From contig NZ_QUBR01000001.1 in assembly GCF_003586285.1 (NCBI RefSeq), forward strand, positions 1,054,001-1,118,000: 64,000 bases of DNA, in the 5' to 3' direction. The stretch comes from Aeromicrobium endophyticum. GTDB lineage: Bacteria > Actinomycetota > Actinomycetes > Propionibacteriales > Nocardioidaceae. The position numbers were made by a program, and so were the translations under genes. The notes under the pieces were generated by a model that did not search any database, had not been told where the DNA came from, and saw only the letters and a program-made list of their open reading frames with translations. Positions 32,605 through 40,451 of this stretch are shown here, piece after piece (positions within the stretch are counted from its first letter, which is position 1; every line of letters starts with the position of its first letter).

Positions 32605-34149
32605 TTGAGCCAATCGACCGCGCATGCGCATGCGGTGCGAGGGGACATCGCGTCGTCGCGCCCGGAACCCGACGACGCCGTCCCTGCCCTCGATCCCGCC
32701 AAGCCCCCTATCCGTCACCGCGGCCCCGAGTGGCGCAACACGTACGCGACCCGGGCAGCGGTCACCGATGCCATCGTGCTGGTCCTGGCCACCGCCGTCG
32801 CCACGGTGTGCCGCTTCGGCTTCGAGCCAATCAGGTCCGCAGGCCACTACTCGTCCACGTACCTGCTCATCAGCGCGATCATCGCCGTCAGCTGGTGGCT
32901 GGCCCTGACGCTCTACGGGACCCGTGAGCCCAAGATCGTGGGCGAGGGCGTGGACGAGTACCGCAGGATCATCCGGGCCACCTTCGTGACCTTCGGGTGC
33001 GTCGCCATCGTCTCGTTGCTCATCAAGTCCGATCTCTCCCGCGCCTATCTCGCCGTCGCATTCCCGCTCGGGCTCGTCGGGCTCCTTCTCGGACGCAAGC
33101 TGCGGCGCAAGTGGCTGGCCAAGGAGCGCCAGTCGGGCCGGCGCACCTCCAACGTCCTCGTGATCGGCGGAACTCGGACGGCCAAGCACATCACCGCGAC
33201 CATCGACAGGTCAGGCACCAGCGGATACCGCGTGACCGGCGTGTGGGTACCCGACCGGCTCGAGAGCCTGAACGAGTGGCTCGACCTACCGGGCCGCTTC
33301 GTCCCCGTGCTCGGGACATCGCGCACCCTGGCGGACGCCCTGGTCATCTCGGACGCCGACACGGTCATCGTCTCCGACACCGAGCACCTCGGCCACGACG
33401 GTCTGAAGTCGCTGGCCTGGGAGCTCGAGGGGGCCGACATCGACCTGATGGTGTCGCCCAACGTGATCGACGTCGCCGGCCCGCGCATCCATCTGCGTGC
33501 CGTGGCCAACATGCCGCTCCTGCATCTCGAGGAGCCTCGCTACGCGGCGGCCTCGAGGTGGGGCAAGGTGGTCTTCGACCGGTCGTTGGCCACTCTGGTG
33601 CTGCTGGTGTTCTCGCCCTTGGCTGTCGCCGTCATGATCGGCATCAAGCTGACGAGCCGCGGCCCCGTGTTCTACCGGTCCACTCGCGTCGGTGTCCGCG
33701 GCGAGACGTTCGACATGCTGAAGTTCCGCACGATGGACGTGGGAGCCGACCAGCGGACGTCCGAGCTGTTGTCGAGCAACGACGGCGCAGGCCCGCTGTT
33801 CAAGATGAAGGACGATCCTCGGGTCACCAGTGTCGGTCGCCTGCTGCGGCGCTACTCGATCGACGAGCTGCCCCAGCTGATCAACGTCCTCAAGGGCGAG
33901 ATGAGCATGGTCGGCCCGCGACCTCCCCTTCCGTCAGAGGTCGAGGCCTACGAGGGCAACATCGGAAAGCGCCTGCTCGTCCGCCAGGGGATCACCGGGC
34001 TCTGGCAGGTCAGCGGGCGATCCGATCTCACGTGGGAGGAGTCGGTTCGTCTCGACCTCGACTACGTCGAGAACTGGTCCATGGCCCGCGACCTGCAGAT
34101 CATCTGGCGGACGGTTCGAGCAGTCATGCAGACGAAGGGTGCGTACTAG
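32605..34149 (+). CDS. Initiating polyprenyl glycosyl-1-phosphate transferase (WbaP/CpsE type)
   Basis: 514 aa. After a disordered N-terminus come four to five membrane helices (32740-33130), a CoA-binding-like Rossmann part (SNVLVIGGTRTAKHITATID), another helix (SLATLVLLVFSPLAVAVMIG) and the C-terminal catalytic domain with FYRSTRVGVRGETFDMLKFR, TMDVGADQRT, DELPQLINVLKGEMSMVGPR and QGITGLWQVSGRSDLTWEES, hallmarks of sugar-phosphate transferases. It loads the first sugar-1-phosphate onto undecaprenyl phosphate. TTG 32605 with AGGGAGAG upstream. The stop overlaps the next GT start (TAGTG). Confidence 0.92.
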   Translation: MSQSTAHAHAVRGDIASSRPEPDDAVPALDPAKPPIRHRGPEWRNTYATRAAVTDAIVLVLATAVATVCRFGFEPIRSAGHYSSTYLLISAIIAVSWWLALTLYGTREPKIVGEGVDEYRRIIRATFVTFGCVAIVSLLIKSDLSRAYLAVAFPLGLVGLLLGRKLRRKWLAKERQSGRRTSNVLVIGGTRTAKHITATIDRSGTSGYRVTGVWVPDRLESLNEWLDLPGRFVPVLGTSRTLADALVISDADTVIVSDTEHLGHDGLKSLAWELEGADIDLMVSPNVIDVAGPRIHLRAVANMPLLHLEEPRYAAASRWGKVVFDRSLATLVLLVFSPLAVAVMIGIKLTSRGPVFYRSTRVGVRGETFDMLKFRTMDVGADQRTSELLSSNDGAGPLFKMKDDPRVTSVGRLLRRYSIDELPQLINVLKGEMSMVGPRPPLPSEVEAYEGNIGKRLLVRQGITGLWQVSGRSDLTWEESVRLDLDYVENWSMARDLQIIWRTVRAVMQTKGAY

Positions 34150-35324
34150 TGCGGCTCACGCGACGCCGGTCGTCGACCAAGAGCGTGGCCATCATCGGCA
34201 CCCGCGGCTATCCCAGCTACTACGGCGGTTTCGAGACGGCCGTGCGACACATCTCCCCACACCTCGCCTCGCGCGGGTGGGACGTGTCCGTGTACGGACG
34301 CCCGGGGCAGACCCGACCCGACGACGCGGGGTTCGACCCTCGCGTGAGATCGGTGATCACCCGGGGCCTCGACTCCACCTCGCTCAGCACGCTCAGCTAT
34401 GGCCTGACGGCGTGCGTGCACGCGTTCTTCCGCAAGCCGGACGTCGCCCTGGTCATGAACGTGGCCAACGGCTTCTGGCTTCCGCTCCTCAGGCTTCGCG
34501 GGATACCCACCGTGGTCAACGTGGACGGGATCGAGTGGCACCGCGCCAAGTGGGGACGCCTGGCCAAGGCCATGTTCCGCTGGGGCGCCACGTTCACGGC
34601 CAAGTTCGCCGATGAGCTGGTGTTCGACGCCGAGGCGATCGCCGACTTCTGGCTGCGGGAGTTCGGGCGCACCGGCACCTTCATCCCGTACGGCGGAGAG
34701 ACATCAGAACCTCTCCCCGTCGAGGACGGCCTCACGTCTCGGCGCTACGCCTTGATGGTGGCCCGCTTCGTCCCGGAGAACACCATCAGCGAGTTCGTCG
34801 AGGCCGCGAGCGACATCTCGCGCGACTACGACGTCGTGCTCGTCGGCTCGGCCCCCGAAGGCAGCCGACTGCACGCAGAGGTCTCAGAGCTCGACGGAAG
34901 CAATCCCCGCGTGCACTGGTTGGGCCACGTCAACGACGACCGCCGGCTCTACTCGTTGTGGCAGCACTCGGGCGCCTACTTCCACGGTCACAGTGTCGGC
35001 GGGACCAATCCCGCCCTCGTGCAGGCAATGACGCTGGGCGCGCCCGTCGTCGCCCGCGACACCGTGTACAACCGCGAGGTGCTGGCCGACGCGGGGCTCT
35101 ACTGCTCGCCGGAGCCCGCCGCGATCGCCGATGTCGTCCGGCACATGATCGAGAACTCGTCGGAGTACCGTCACAAGGCTGCCGAGCGTGCCGCCGACGC
35201 GTACACGTGGAGTGGCGTCAACGACGCCTACGAAGCAGTCCTGCTCGACCAGCTCGACGCAACCGCTGGCCAGTCATCTCCGACAGCGCCGTCCCGACGC
35301 GTTCGACGTAGGCCTCGAGGCTGA
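34149..35324 (+). CDS. DUF1972-type glycosyltransferase (rhamnosyltransferase-like)
   Basis: 391 aa. The N-terminal motif VAIIGTRGYPSYYGGFETAV is the DUF1972 signature of CpsF/WchF-like second-step glycosyltransferases; VNVDGIEWHRAKWGRLAKAM and the C-terminal GTNPALVQAMTLGAPVVARD complete a GT4-like GT-B fold. The family often adds the second sugar (rhamnose) to the lipid-linked first sugar, which fits its position immediately after the initiating transferase (one-base overlap). GTG start with AAGGG about 10 bases upstream. Its last 107 bases overlap, in the opposite strand, the end of the next glycosyltransferase gene. Confidence 0.87.
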   Translation: MRLTRRRSSTKSVAIIGTRGYPSYYGGFETAVRHISPHLASRGWDVSVYGRPGQTRPDDAGFDPRVRSVITRGLDSTSLSTLSYGLTACVHAFFRKPDVALVMNVANGFWLPLLRLRGIPTVVNVDGIEWHRAKWGRLAKAMFRWGATFTAKFADELVFDAEAIADFWLREFGRTGTFIPYGGETSEPLPVEDGLTSRRYALMVARFVPENTISEFVEAASDISRDYDVVLVGSAPEGSRLHAEVSELDGSNPRVHWLGHVNDDRRLYSLWQHSGAYFHGHSVGGTNPALVQAMTLGAPVVARDTVYNREVLADAGLYCSPEPAAIADVVRHMIENSSEYRHKAAERAADAYTWSGVNDAYEAVLLDQLDATAGQSSPTAPSRRVRRRPRG

Positions 35325-36252
35325 ACGTCCTGCGCCAGTAGTCGCGGATGCGCTCCGCCCGAGCGGGGTCCGTCACCGCTCGATCGACGATCTGCGGCAG
35401 CAGAGCGCGATCGGCGTCGATCGTCGAGACGAACTCTCCGTCCACGTAGCCGTCCATGCCGCGTGAATCGGTCGCGACGACAGCGACTCCGGCCTCCAGC
35501 GCACCGACCATCACCATGTGGCCTGCGGCCCGGTGGCCGGCCTTCAGAGGAAGGAACACGACGTCCGCCGCGGCGACCTGGCGGCCGAAGTCATCGGCCG
35601 AGAGCCAGCCCGTCCTCGTCACGGACGAGATGGTCCCTGCCCACTGGGCGGGCTCACCGCCATCAGCGATGACGAGGTGGACGGGCGTCTCTTCACGGCG
35701 GACCTCTTCCTCCAGCGCGTGCATCGCGGCAGGGTCGCGGTCCGACGAGCCGCCGACGAACACGCGAACCGCGTCCGAGGGCTGACCGGCGTGCTTCGGG
35801 TAGCCGAGGGTGTTGCCGTACCGCACCGCGATGGCCTGCCCGCCAGCCTCGGACCACTCCGCGGCTTCGAGGACGGCGAGGGTCACCACCGGCCGATCCC
35901 GGATGATCGCCCGCAGCAGGCGGTGGCTCCTGGATCCGACCTCTGCGTAGACCCCCGTCACGGCGACGCGTCTCGCGCCGGTCGCGACGAGGGCGACGGC
36001 GATCCACGGGTTCGCGGCCAGGTACGGCCCTCCGCGGCCGAGCAGCCGGGCCTTGACCGCGATGACCAGCGAGTCCAGCCCGAGCCCGAGCGCTCGAGAC
36101 CCGAACCGGTAGCCCGAAGGCGTCGCCCACCCGCCACGCACGACCGCCTTGACGAAACCCGAGCGCAACCAGACGCCGTCTCGCTCAGGATCGGCGGCTC
36201 CCAAGGCGACCAGCGTGAGCTCCCGCTCGCTGCGACCCCTAGCGCTACCCAT
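35218..36252 (-). CDS. Glycosyltransferase, GT-B-like
   Basis: 344 aa from ATG 36252 (MGSARGRSERELTLVALGAA). Features are the N-terminal VIAVKARLLGRGGPYLAANP, central VRVFVGGSSDRDPAAMHALE and the C-terminal donor-site part AAADVVFLPLKAGHRAAGHM followed by VGALEAGVAVVATDSRGMDG, the usual GT4-like E-containing motif. Its start overlaps the stop of the fused glycosyltransferase upstream by 8 bases, so the two are coupled. The 3' end overlaps the opposite-strand glycosyltransferase by 107 bases. Specific sugar unknown. Confidence 0.8.
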   Translation of the reverse strand: MGSARGRSERELTLVALGAADPERDGVWLRSGFVKAVVRGGWATPSGYRFGSRALGLGLDSLVIAVKARLLGRGGPYLAANPWIAVALVATGARRVAVTGVYAEVGSRSHRLLRAIIRDRPVVTLAVLEAAEWSEAGGQAIAVRYGNTLGYPKHAGQPSDAVRVFVGGSSDRDPAAMHALEEEVRREETPVHLVIADGGEPAQWAGTISSVTRTGWLSADDFGRQVAAADVVFLPLKAGHRAAGHMVMVGALEAGVAVVATDSRGMDGYVDGEFVSTIDADRALLPQIVDRAVTDPARAERIRDYWRRTFSLEAYVERVGTALSEMTGQRLRRAGRAGLLRRRR

Positions 36253-38116
36253 CGGCCCACCGGGACCAGTCCGCGACAGCTCGCGAACGCCACCTCGCCG
36301 CCAGACCTTCTGCGTACGAGTCGTCCATGTCGAGCCCCCTGCGTATCGCCCTGGTCCAGCCGTCGGGCTCGTCGGTATCCACCAGCAGCGGAGAGCCCGT
36401 GCCGAGGAGATCGTCGAGGCTGGTGCCGCTGGGCCCCACGACCAGCGTGGACTGCTCGAGGCAACGAAGGGCGATGCCGCTCTGGAAGAACCGGCGATAC
36501 GGGATGACGACCACCTGGGCGTCGGCGATGAGATGGTCCAGCTCGGCCTCCGGGACGAAGCGGGCGTCGACCGTCCACCCCTGCACGTCGGGCCACCCGC
36601 GGCCGACGATCTCGAGTCGTGCGTCCGCTCCGATCTGCTGCGCGATCCGCTCGAGCGCCTCGACGTCGCGATCGCGCTTGTACTGGCCGAGCACGCGGAT
36701 GGCCGGTCGGACGTGGTCGGCCCTGTCGGCACGGACCCGCTCGAGCATCGGGTGCGGGAGCAGCTCGCTGCGGAACCTCGGCAGGTGGTCGGCGAGCACG
36801 TCCTGCGCCTGAGAGCTGTGAGCGATCACGCCGACTCGCCGGGCGAAGGCGGTGGCCAGCCGCCTGCTCGTCCGTCCGTAGCCGACGGCACCGACCAACG
36901 GATCGGGATCGTGGATCACGATGCTCGCGCGGCCCGTGACGACTCGGAGCACGAGCAGGTCCAGGTAGCCGAGCACCGGCCACGTGACGATGACGCGAGC
37001 CGACGACCGTTGTGCCCGCACGCTCGACCTCGCGCTCAGCAGCAACGACAGGTAGTCGCGGACCCAGCGGAGCCGAGACTTCGACGACGCGGAGGGTTCG
37101 TCCGTCGAGAAGATCTCCGACCTCACCCCCCCGGCGCCGAGGGTGTCGCTCAGCTCGGCCGCGTAGTGCGCGAGCGCTCCTCCGAGCGGGTTGACCACCG
37201 CCACGTACGGCACCTCGTGCGAGACCTGTCGGCCGGGAAGGGGTCGATCGACGTAGCCGCGCAGCAGTGGCCCGACGCTGGTCAGGTCACGGCGCTTGAT
37301 GATGTCGGCCGCTGCGCGTCGGGCGAGCACCAGGGGGATGGCCGCCGAGCGCGCCGTGGCCGCCCGCCTCTTGTAGAGGAGCCGGAGGTTGCGGGCGAAG
37401 TAGAACGGAGGCACCCCACCCGAGCTCTGCCAGACCACGGCGGACGGGACCCAGATGGTCCCGCGCCCGCGCGAACGCAGTCGAAGGTGCAGCTCGGTCT
37501 CCTCCATGTACAGGAAGAAGGCCTCGTCCGGCCGGTTGTCCCTGATGTCGGGCCACCGGTAGACGACGAAGGCGCCGTCCACCCAGTCACGCGCCTGCGG
37601 CCCGGTCGCGCGGAGATCCTCCGGACGACCCCGGTGGCTGTGGTGTGCGGGCAGCTGCAGCCACCGGGACAGGTACCCGCCGGCAGACCAGACGACCGTC
37701 TCTCCCGACGCCTCGTCGGTCGTCACCAGCGTCGGGCCGGCCACAGCGGCGTCGTCCGTGTCCTTCAAGGCGCGCACGAGCTCGGGCACTGCCCCCGCTC
37801 GCGTCCTCACCTCATGCGTGGCGACGAGGAAGAACTCCCACCGGTCGTGCTGGGCGCGGAAATGATCGATCGCCACGTTGATCGCCGCTGCGTACCCGCG
37901 GTTCGTCTCGTAGACGACCTCGACGCCGTCGGGAAGACCCGCCTCCAGCGCTGGCCGGTCGCCCGGTCGCTCGCTGTTGTCCACCACCAGCAGGTTGCTG
38001 GTCAGCACCCCTTCGCCGACGAGGGCTGCGACGGTCCCGGCCACGGTCGCCAGGCTGTTGTGGTGGATGACCACCGCGCACACGAGACCCAGGTCGGGTG
38101 GGACGACGCCCTTCAT
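36245..38116 (-). CDS. Two-domain glycosyltransferase (GT2 plus GT4-like fusion)
   Basis: 623 aa from ATG 38116 (MKGVVPPDLGLVCAVVIHHN), with GAGG about 10 bases upstream. Residues ~8-290 are a GT-A/GT2 enzyme (SNLLVVDNSERPGD; FFLVATHEVRT; WVDGAFVVYR; EAFFLYMEETELHLRLRSRG, a rhamnosyltransferase-like EExE/H motif). Residues ~305-623 are a GT-B/GT4-like enzyme (VVNPLGGALAHYAAELSDTL; RASIVIHDPDPLVG; IRVLGQYKRDRDVEALERIA; VVIPYRRFFQSGIALRCLEQ). One chain therefore carries two catalytic centres, likely adding two successive sugars. Either half could have lost activity; the motifs of both look intact. Confidence 0.85.
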   Translation of the reverse strand: MKGVVPPDLGLVCAVVIHHNSLATVAGTVAALVGEGVLTSNLLVVDNSERPGDRPALEAGLPDGVEVVYETNRGYAAAINVAIDHFRAQHDRWEFFLVATHEVRTRAGAVPELVRALKDTDDAAVAGPTLVTTDEASGETVVWSAGGYLSRWLQLPAHHSHRGRPEDLRATGPQARDWVDGAFVVYRWPDIRDNRPDEAFFLYMEETELHLRLRSRGRGTIWVPSAVVWQSSGGVPPFYFARNLRLLYKRRAATARSAAIPLVLARRAAADIIKRRDLTSVGPLLRGYVDRPLPGRQVSHEVPYVAVVNPLGGALAHYAAELSDTLGAGGVRSEIFSTDEPSASSKSRLRWVRDYLSLLLSARSSVRAQRSSARVIVTWPVLGYLDLLVLRVVTGRASIVIHDPDPLVGAVGYGRTSRRLATAFARRVGVIAHSSQAQDVLADHLPRFRSELLPHPMLERVRADRADHVRPAIRVLGQYKRDRDVEALERIAQQIGADARLEIVGRGWPDVQGWTVDARFVPEAELDHLIADAQVVVIPYRRFFQSGIALRCLEQSTLVVGPSGTSLDDLLGTGSPLLVDTDEPDGWTRAIRRGLDMDDSYAEGLAARWRSRAVADWSRWADG

Positions 38117-38373
38117 GACGCCGTACCTCGCCGCAACCACACGACCACGCGAAGCGTCATGACGAGCAACCTGTGTCTCGATTCCGGCCAGTTGGATACG
38201 ACTTGTCGGCCAGGCTACTGACCATCGGGCGCTCGTGGACACACACGGGGCCACGAGCGCCGTGACGTGAGTCTCGTGTGCGCACGGTCGTCCGAGTCAT
38301 CCTGCGTCGACCGCGCTCGGGATAGACTCGGTGGCCGTGACCCGTACCGGCTCACCTCCCGGATGGAGTACTT
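38117..38373. other. Divergent intergenic region upstream of the Wzz/kinase gene
   Basis: Contains a 10-bp-arm hairpin (38229-38260) and a possible -10 box TAGACT (38323-38328) for the Wzz/BY-kinase gene, with no good -35. No coding signal otherwise. Confidence 0.45.
38229..38260. other. Perfect 10-bp-arm inverted repeat
   Basis: GCGCTCGTGG (38229-38238) and CCACGAGCGC (38251-38260) around a 12-nt loop. It is between divergent genes, so a terminator is unlikely; an operator or 5'-UTR structure is possible. Confidence 0.45.
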
Positions 38374-39756
38374 GTGGACCTGCGCGACTATCTGAGGGTC
38401 ATCCGCGCTCGGTGGGTGTTGATTGCGGCCACCGCGCTCGTGACCGTCGCGATCGCGGCCGTCCTGACGTGGCAGGCCACGCCGCAGTACTCGTCGTCCG
38501 CGCGGATGTTCGTCTCCACGCAGGGCTCCACCGAGGATGCCGGCCAGGCCAACCAGGGCGGTCAGTTCTCGGTGCAGCGGGTGAAGTCGTACGCAGATCT
38601 CCTGACCGGTCAGGAGATCGCGCGGCGGGTCGTCGAAGACCTCGACCTCGACGAGACGCCGGCCGCACTGGCCGGCCAGATCTCGGCAAGCACGAAGCTC
38701 GACACAGTCATCCTCACCGTGACCGTCACCGATCCCGACCCGGCGCGCGCGAAGATGCTGGCCAACGGCGTCGCCAAGGTCTTCGTCACCTACGTCGCCG
38801 AGCTCGAGACGCCGCCCGGCAAGGACGAGGCCACCATCAAGGCCACTGTCGTCGATCCCGCGTCGGAACCGTCCACCCCCATCTCGCCGCGTCCGGTCCG
38901 CAACATCGGGCTGGGCCTCATCCTCGGTCTGATGCTCGGCGCCGGCATGGCCGTCCTGCGCGAGACGCTCGACACCACGATCAAGTCGACGAAGCAGCTC
39001 GAGGCTCTCGTGCCGGCTCCCATCCTCGGCGCGATCAGCTACGACACAGCAGCGGTCGACACTCCTCTCATCACGGAGCTCGACACCTACGCTCCTCGCG
39101 CCGAAGCATTCCGGGTGCTTCGCACCAACCTGCAGTTCATCGACCCCGATGCCCACCACAAGGTCTTCGTGGTCACCAGCTCCTTGCCCGGCGAGGGCAA
39201 GACGACCACTGCCGCGAATCTCGCGCTCGCGCTCGCCGAGGGCGGTGAGAAGGTCGTGCTCGTCGAAGGAGACCTCCGTCGGCCGAAGGTCGCCGAGTAC
39301 CTGCGCCTGGAGTCGGCGGTGGGCCTCACGACCGTCCTGATCGGCAAGCTGTCGCTCGAGGACGCGATCCAGTCGACGGCCAATGAAGACCTGGCCGTCC
39401 TCACGAGCGGCTCGACGCCGCCCAACCCCGCCGAGCTGCTCAAGTCGGGCGCCATGGCGAGCCTCATCGCCTCGCTGCGCGAGACCTACGACATCGTGCT
39501 GATCGACGCCCCGCCACTGCTGCCCGTGACCGACGGCGCACTGCTCGCGGCCCAGGCCGACGGCGCACTGCTCGTCGTCCGCCACGGCAAGACGACGACC
39601 GACCAGGTGACGCTCGCCGTCGAGCGGCTCGAAGCCGTGGGCGCATCGCCGGTCGGGATCATCTTCAACATGACGCCGGCCAAGGGTGGCGGCGGCTACG
39701 GGTACGGGTACGGATACGCGCCGGAGGGACCCTCGTCCCGGACGTCGACCACGTAG
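38374..39756 (+). CDS. Wzz/BY-kinase fusion (polysaccharide co-polymerase)
   Basis: 460 aa. Residues ~1-200 are a Wzz chain-length determinant with two membrane helices (WVLIAATALVTVAIAAVLTW; NIGLGLILGLMLGAGMAVL) around an extracellular part. Residues ~225-450 are a bacterial tyrosine kinase: Walker A SSLPGEGKTTTAANLALAL, Walker A' VVLVEGDLRRP, Walker B YDIVLIDAPPLLPVTD. The tail GGGGYGYGYGYAP carries the tyrosines expected to be autophosphorylated. It controls polymer length and export with the Wzx/Wzy proteins. GTG 38374 has GGAG upstream. A long palindrome begins at its stop codon. Confidence 0.92.
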   Translation: MDLRDYLRVIRARWVLIAATALVTVAIAAVLTWQATPQYSSSARMFVSTQGSTEDAGQANQGGQFSVQRVKSYADLLTGQEIARRVVEDLDLDETPAALAGQISASTKLDTVILTVTVTDPDPARAKMLANGVAKVFVTYVAELETPPGKDEATIKATVVDPASEPSTPISPRPVRNIGLGLILGLMLGAGMAVLRETLDTTIKSTKQLEALVPAPILGAISYDTAAVDTPLITELDTYAPRAEAFRVLRTNLQFIDPDAHHKVFVVTSSLPGEGKTTTAANLALALAEGGEKVVLVEGDLRRPKVAEYLRLESAVGLTTVLIGKLSLEDAIQSTANEDLAVLTSGSTPPNPAELLKSGAMASLIASLRETYDIVLIDAPPLLPVTDGALLAAQADGALLVVRHGKTTTDQVTLAVERLEAVGASPVGIIFNMTPAKGGGGYGYGYGYAPEGPSSRTSTT

Positions 39757-39785
39757 ATCTCATGTGACTTAGGTCACATGAGATC
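39756..39785. promoter_or_regulatory. 30-bp palindrome with a perfect CRP/GlxR-type core
   Basis: Arms 39756-39768 and 39773-39785 are perfectly complementary (13 bp, loop TTAG). The centre, TGTGACTTAGGTCACA (39763-39778), matches the actinobacterial CRP/GlxR consensus TGTGANNTANNTCACA at every fixed position. It starts at the last base of the Wzz/kinase gene, so it might instead be a terminator, but there is no T-tract and the extended match is striking. The next gene starts 188 bases downstream. Confidence 0.6.
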
Positions 39786-39973
39786 GGGCTCTAACGAGCG
39801 AACCACGCTCAAGTTACGACTGATCTGTCGGGCAACGAGGATACGCCGTGTTTCGCGGCCGTGAAATCTGTCTTCTCTGGTGCGCGTATGGACTTTCGTC
39901 CCCTAGGCTTGGCACAGAATTTCACCCCTCGCTTCACCCCCACCTGGCACTCATGCCAAAGACAAGGACAACC

Positions 39974-40357
39974 ATGAAGAAGATTCTGATTGCGTTCATC
40001 GCATCGATCGCTCTGGTTCTCGGCACGGGAGCCTTCGTGGGCAGCGCCTCGGCCGCTGACTACCCCAGCACCGTCCCCACCAAGCCGTCGGTGCCCAAGA
40101 CCAAGACGGTCGAGCCGGGCGAGACCTTCAAGGTCACCATCAAGATCAAGGCCGGCAACGCCAAGGTCAACGGCACCCTGACCGTCAAATACAACGGCAA
40201 GACCTACAAGGTCAAGGTCCGCAAGGGCGTCGCCAAGTTCAAGGGCAAGGCGCCCAAGAAGGTCGGCAACAAGACGATCAAGTACACGTTCAAGCCGTCG
40301 AAGGGCTCGGTCTACAAGAAGAGCACCGGCAAGAGCAAGCTCCGGGTCCGCAAGTAG
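39974..40357 (+). CDS. Secreted lysine-rich Ig-like small protein
   Basis: 127 aa from ATG 39974 (AAGGACAACC upstream). The signal peptide MKKILIAFIASIALVLGTGA ends at about SASA/ADYP, residue 27. The mature ~100 residues contain 26 Lys and only three acidic residues, and fold-wise resemble a single Big_3_5-type Ig repeat (TVEPGETFKVTIKIKAGN; VNGTLTVKYNGKTYKV; KTIKYTFKPSKGSVYKK). A secreted polycation encoded next to the genes for an acidic polysaccharide could bind or crosslink that polymer; this is inference. A strong terminator follows. TAGGCT (39904-39909) is a possible -10 box. Confidence 0.82.
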   Translation: MKKILIAFIASIALVLGTGAFVGSASAADYPSTVPTKPSVPKTKTVEPGETFKVTIKIKAGNAKVNGTLTVKYNGKTYKVKVRKGVAKFKGKAPKKVGNKTIKYTFKPSKGSVYKKSTGKSKLRVRK

Positions 40358-40384
40358 TCATCGAACGCTCGGGCGTTCATCACA

Positions 40385-40416
40385 GGAGTGGGGCTGCCGT
40401 TCGGCAGCCCCACTCC
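40385..40416 (+). terminator. Rho-independent-type terminator
   Basis: Perfect 14-bp GC-rich stem (40385-40398 with 40403-40416), 4-nt GTTC loop, followed by TTCGTGT. It closes the lysine-rich protein gene, 28 bases after its stop, so the DUF4012 gene needs its own promoter or read-through. Confidence 0.85.
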
Positions 40417-40451
40417 TTCGTGTCTGAGGCATCAACCAGGGAGTCAAGACC

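Noticed and set aside
39909-39924. TTGGCAC-N5-TTCA resembling a sigma-54 promoter upstream of the lysine-rich protein gene
   Set aside because: The -12 element lacks the GC pair of the consensus, and sigma-54 is generally missing in actinobacteria; TAGGCT overlapping it is a likelier sigma-70 -10 box.
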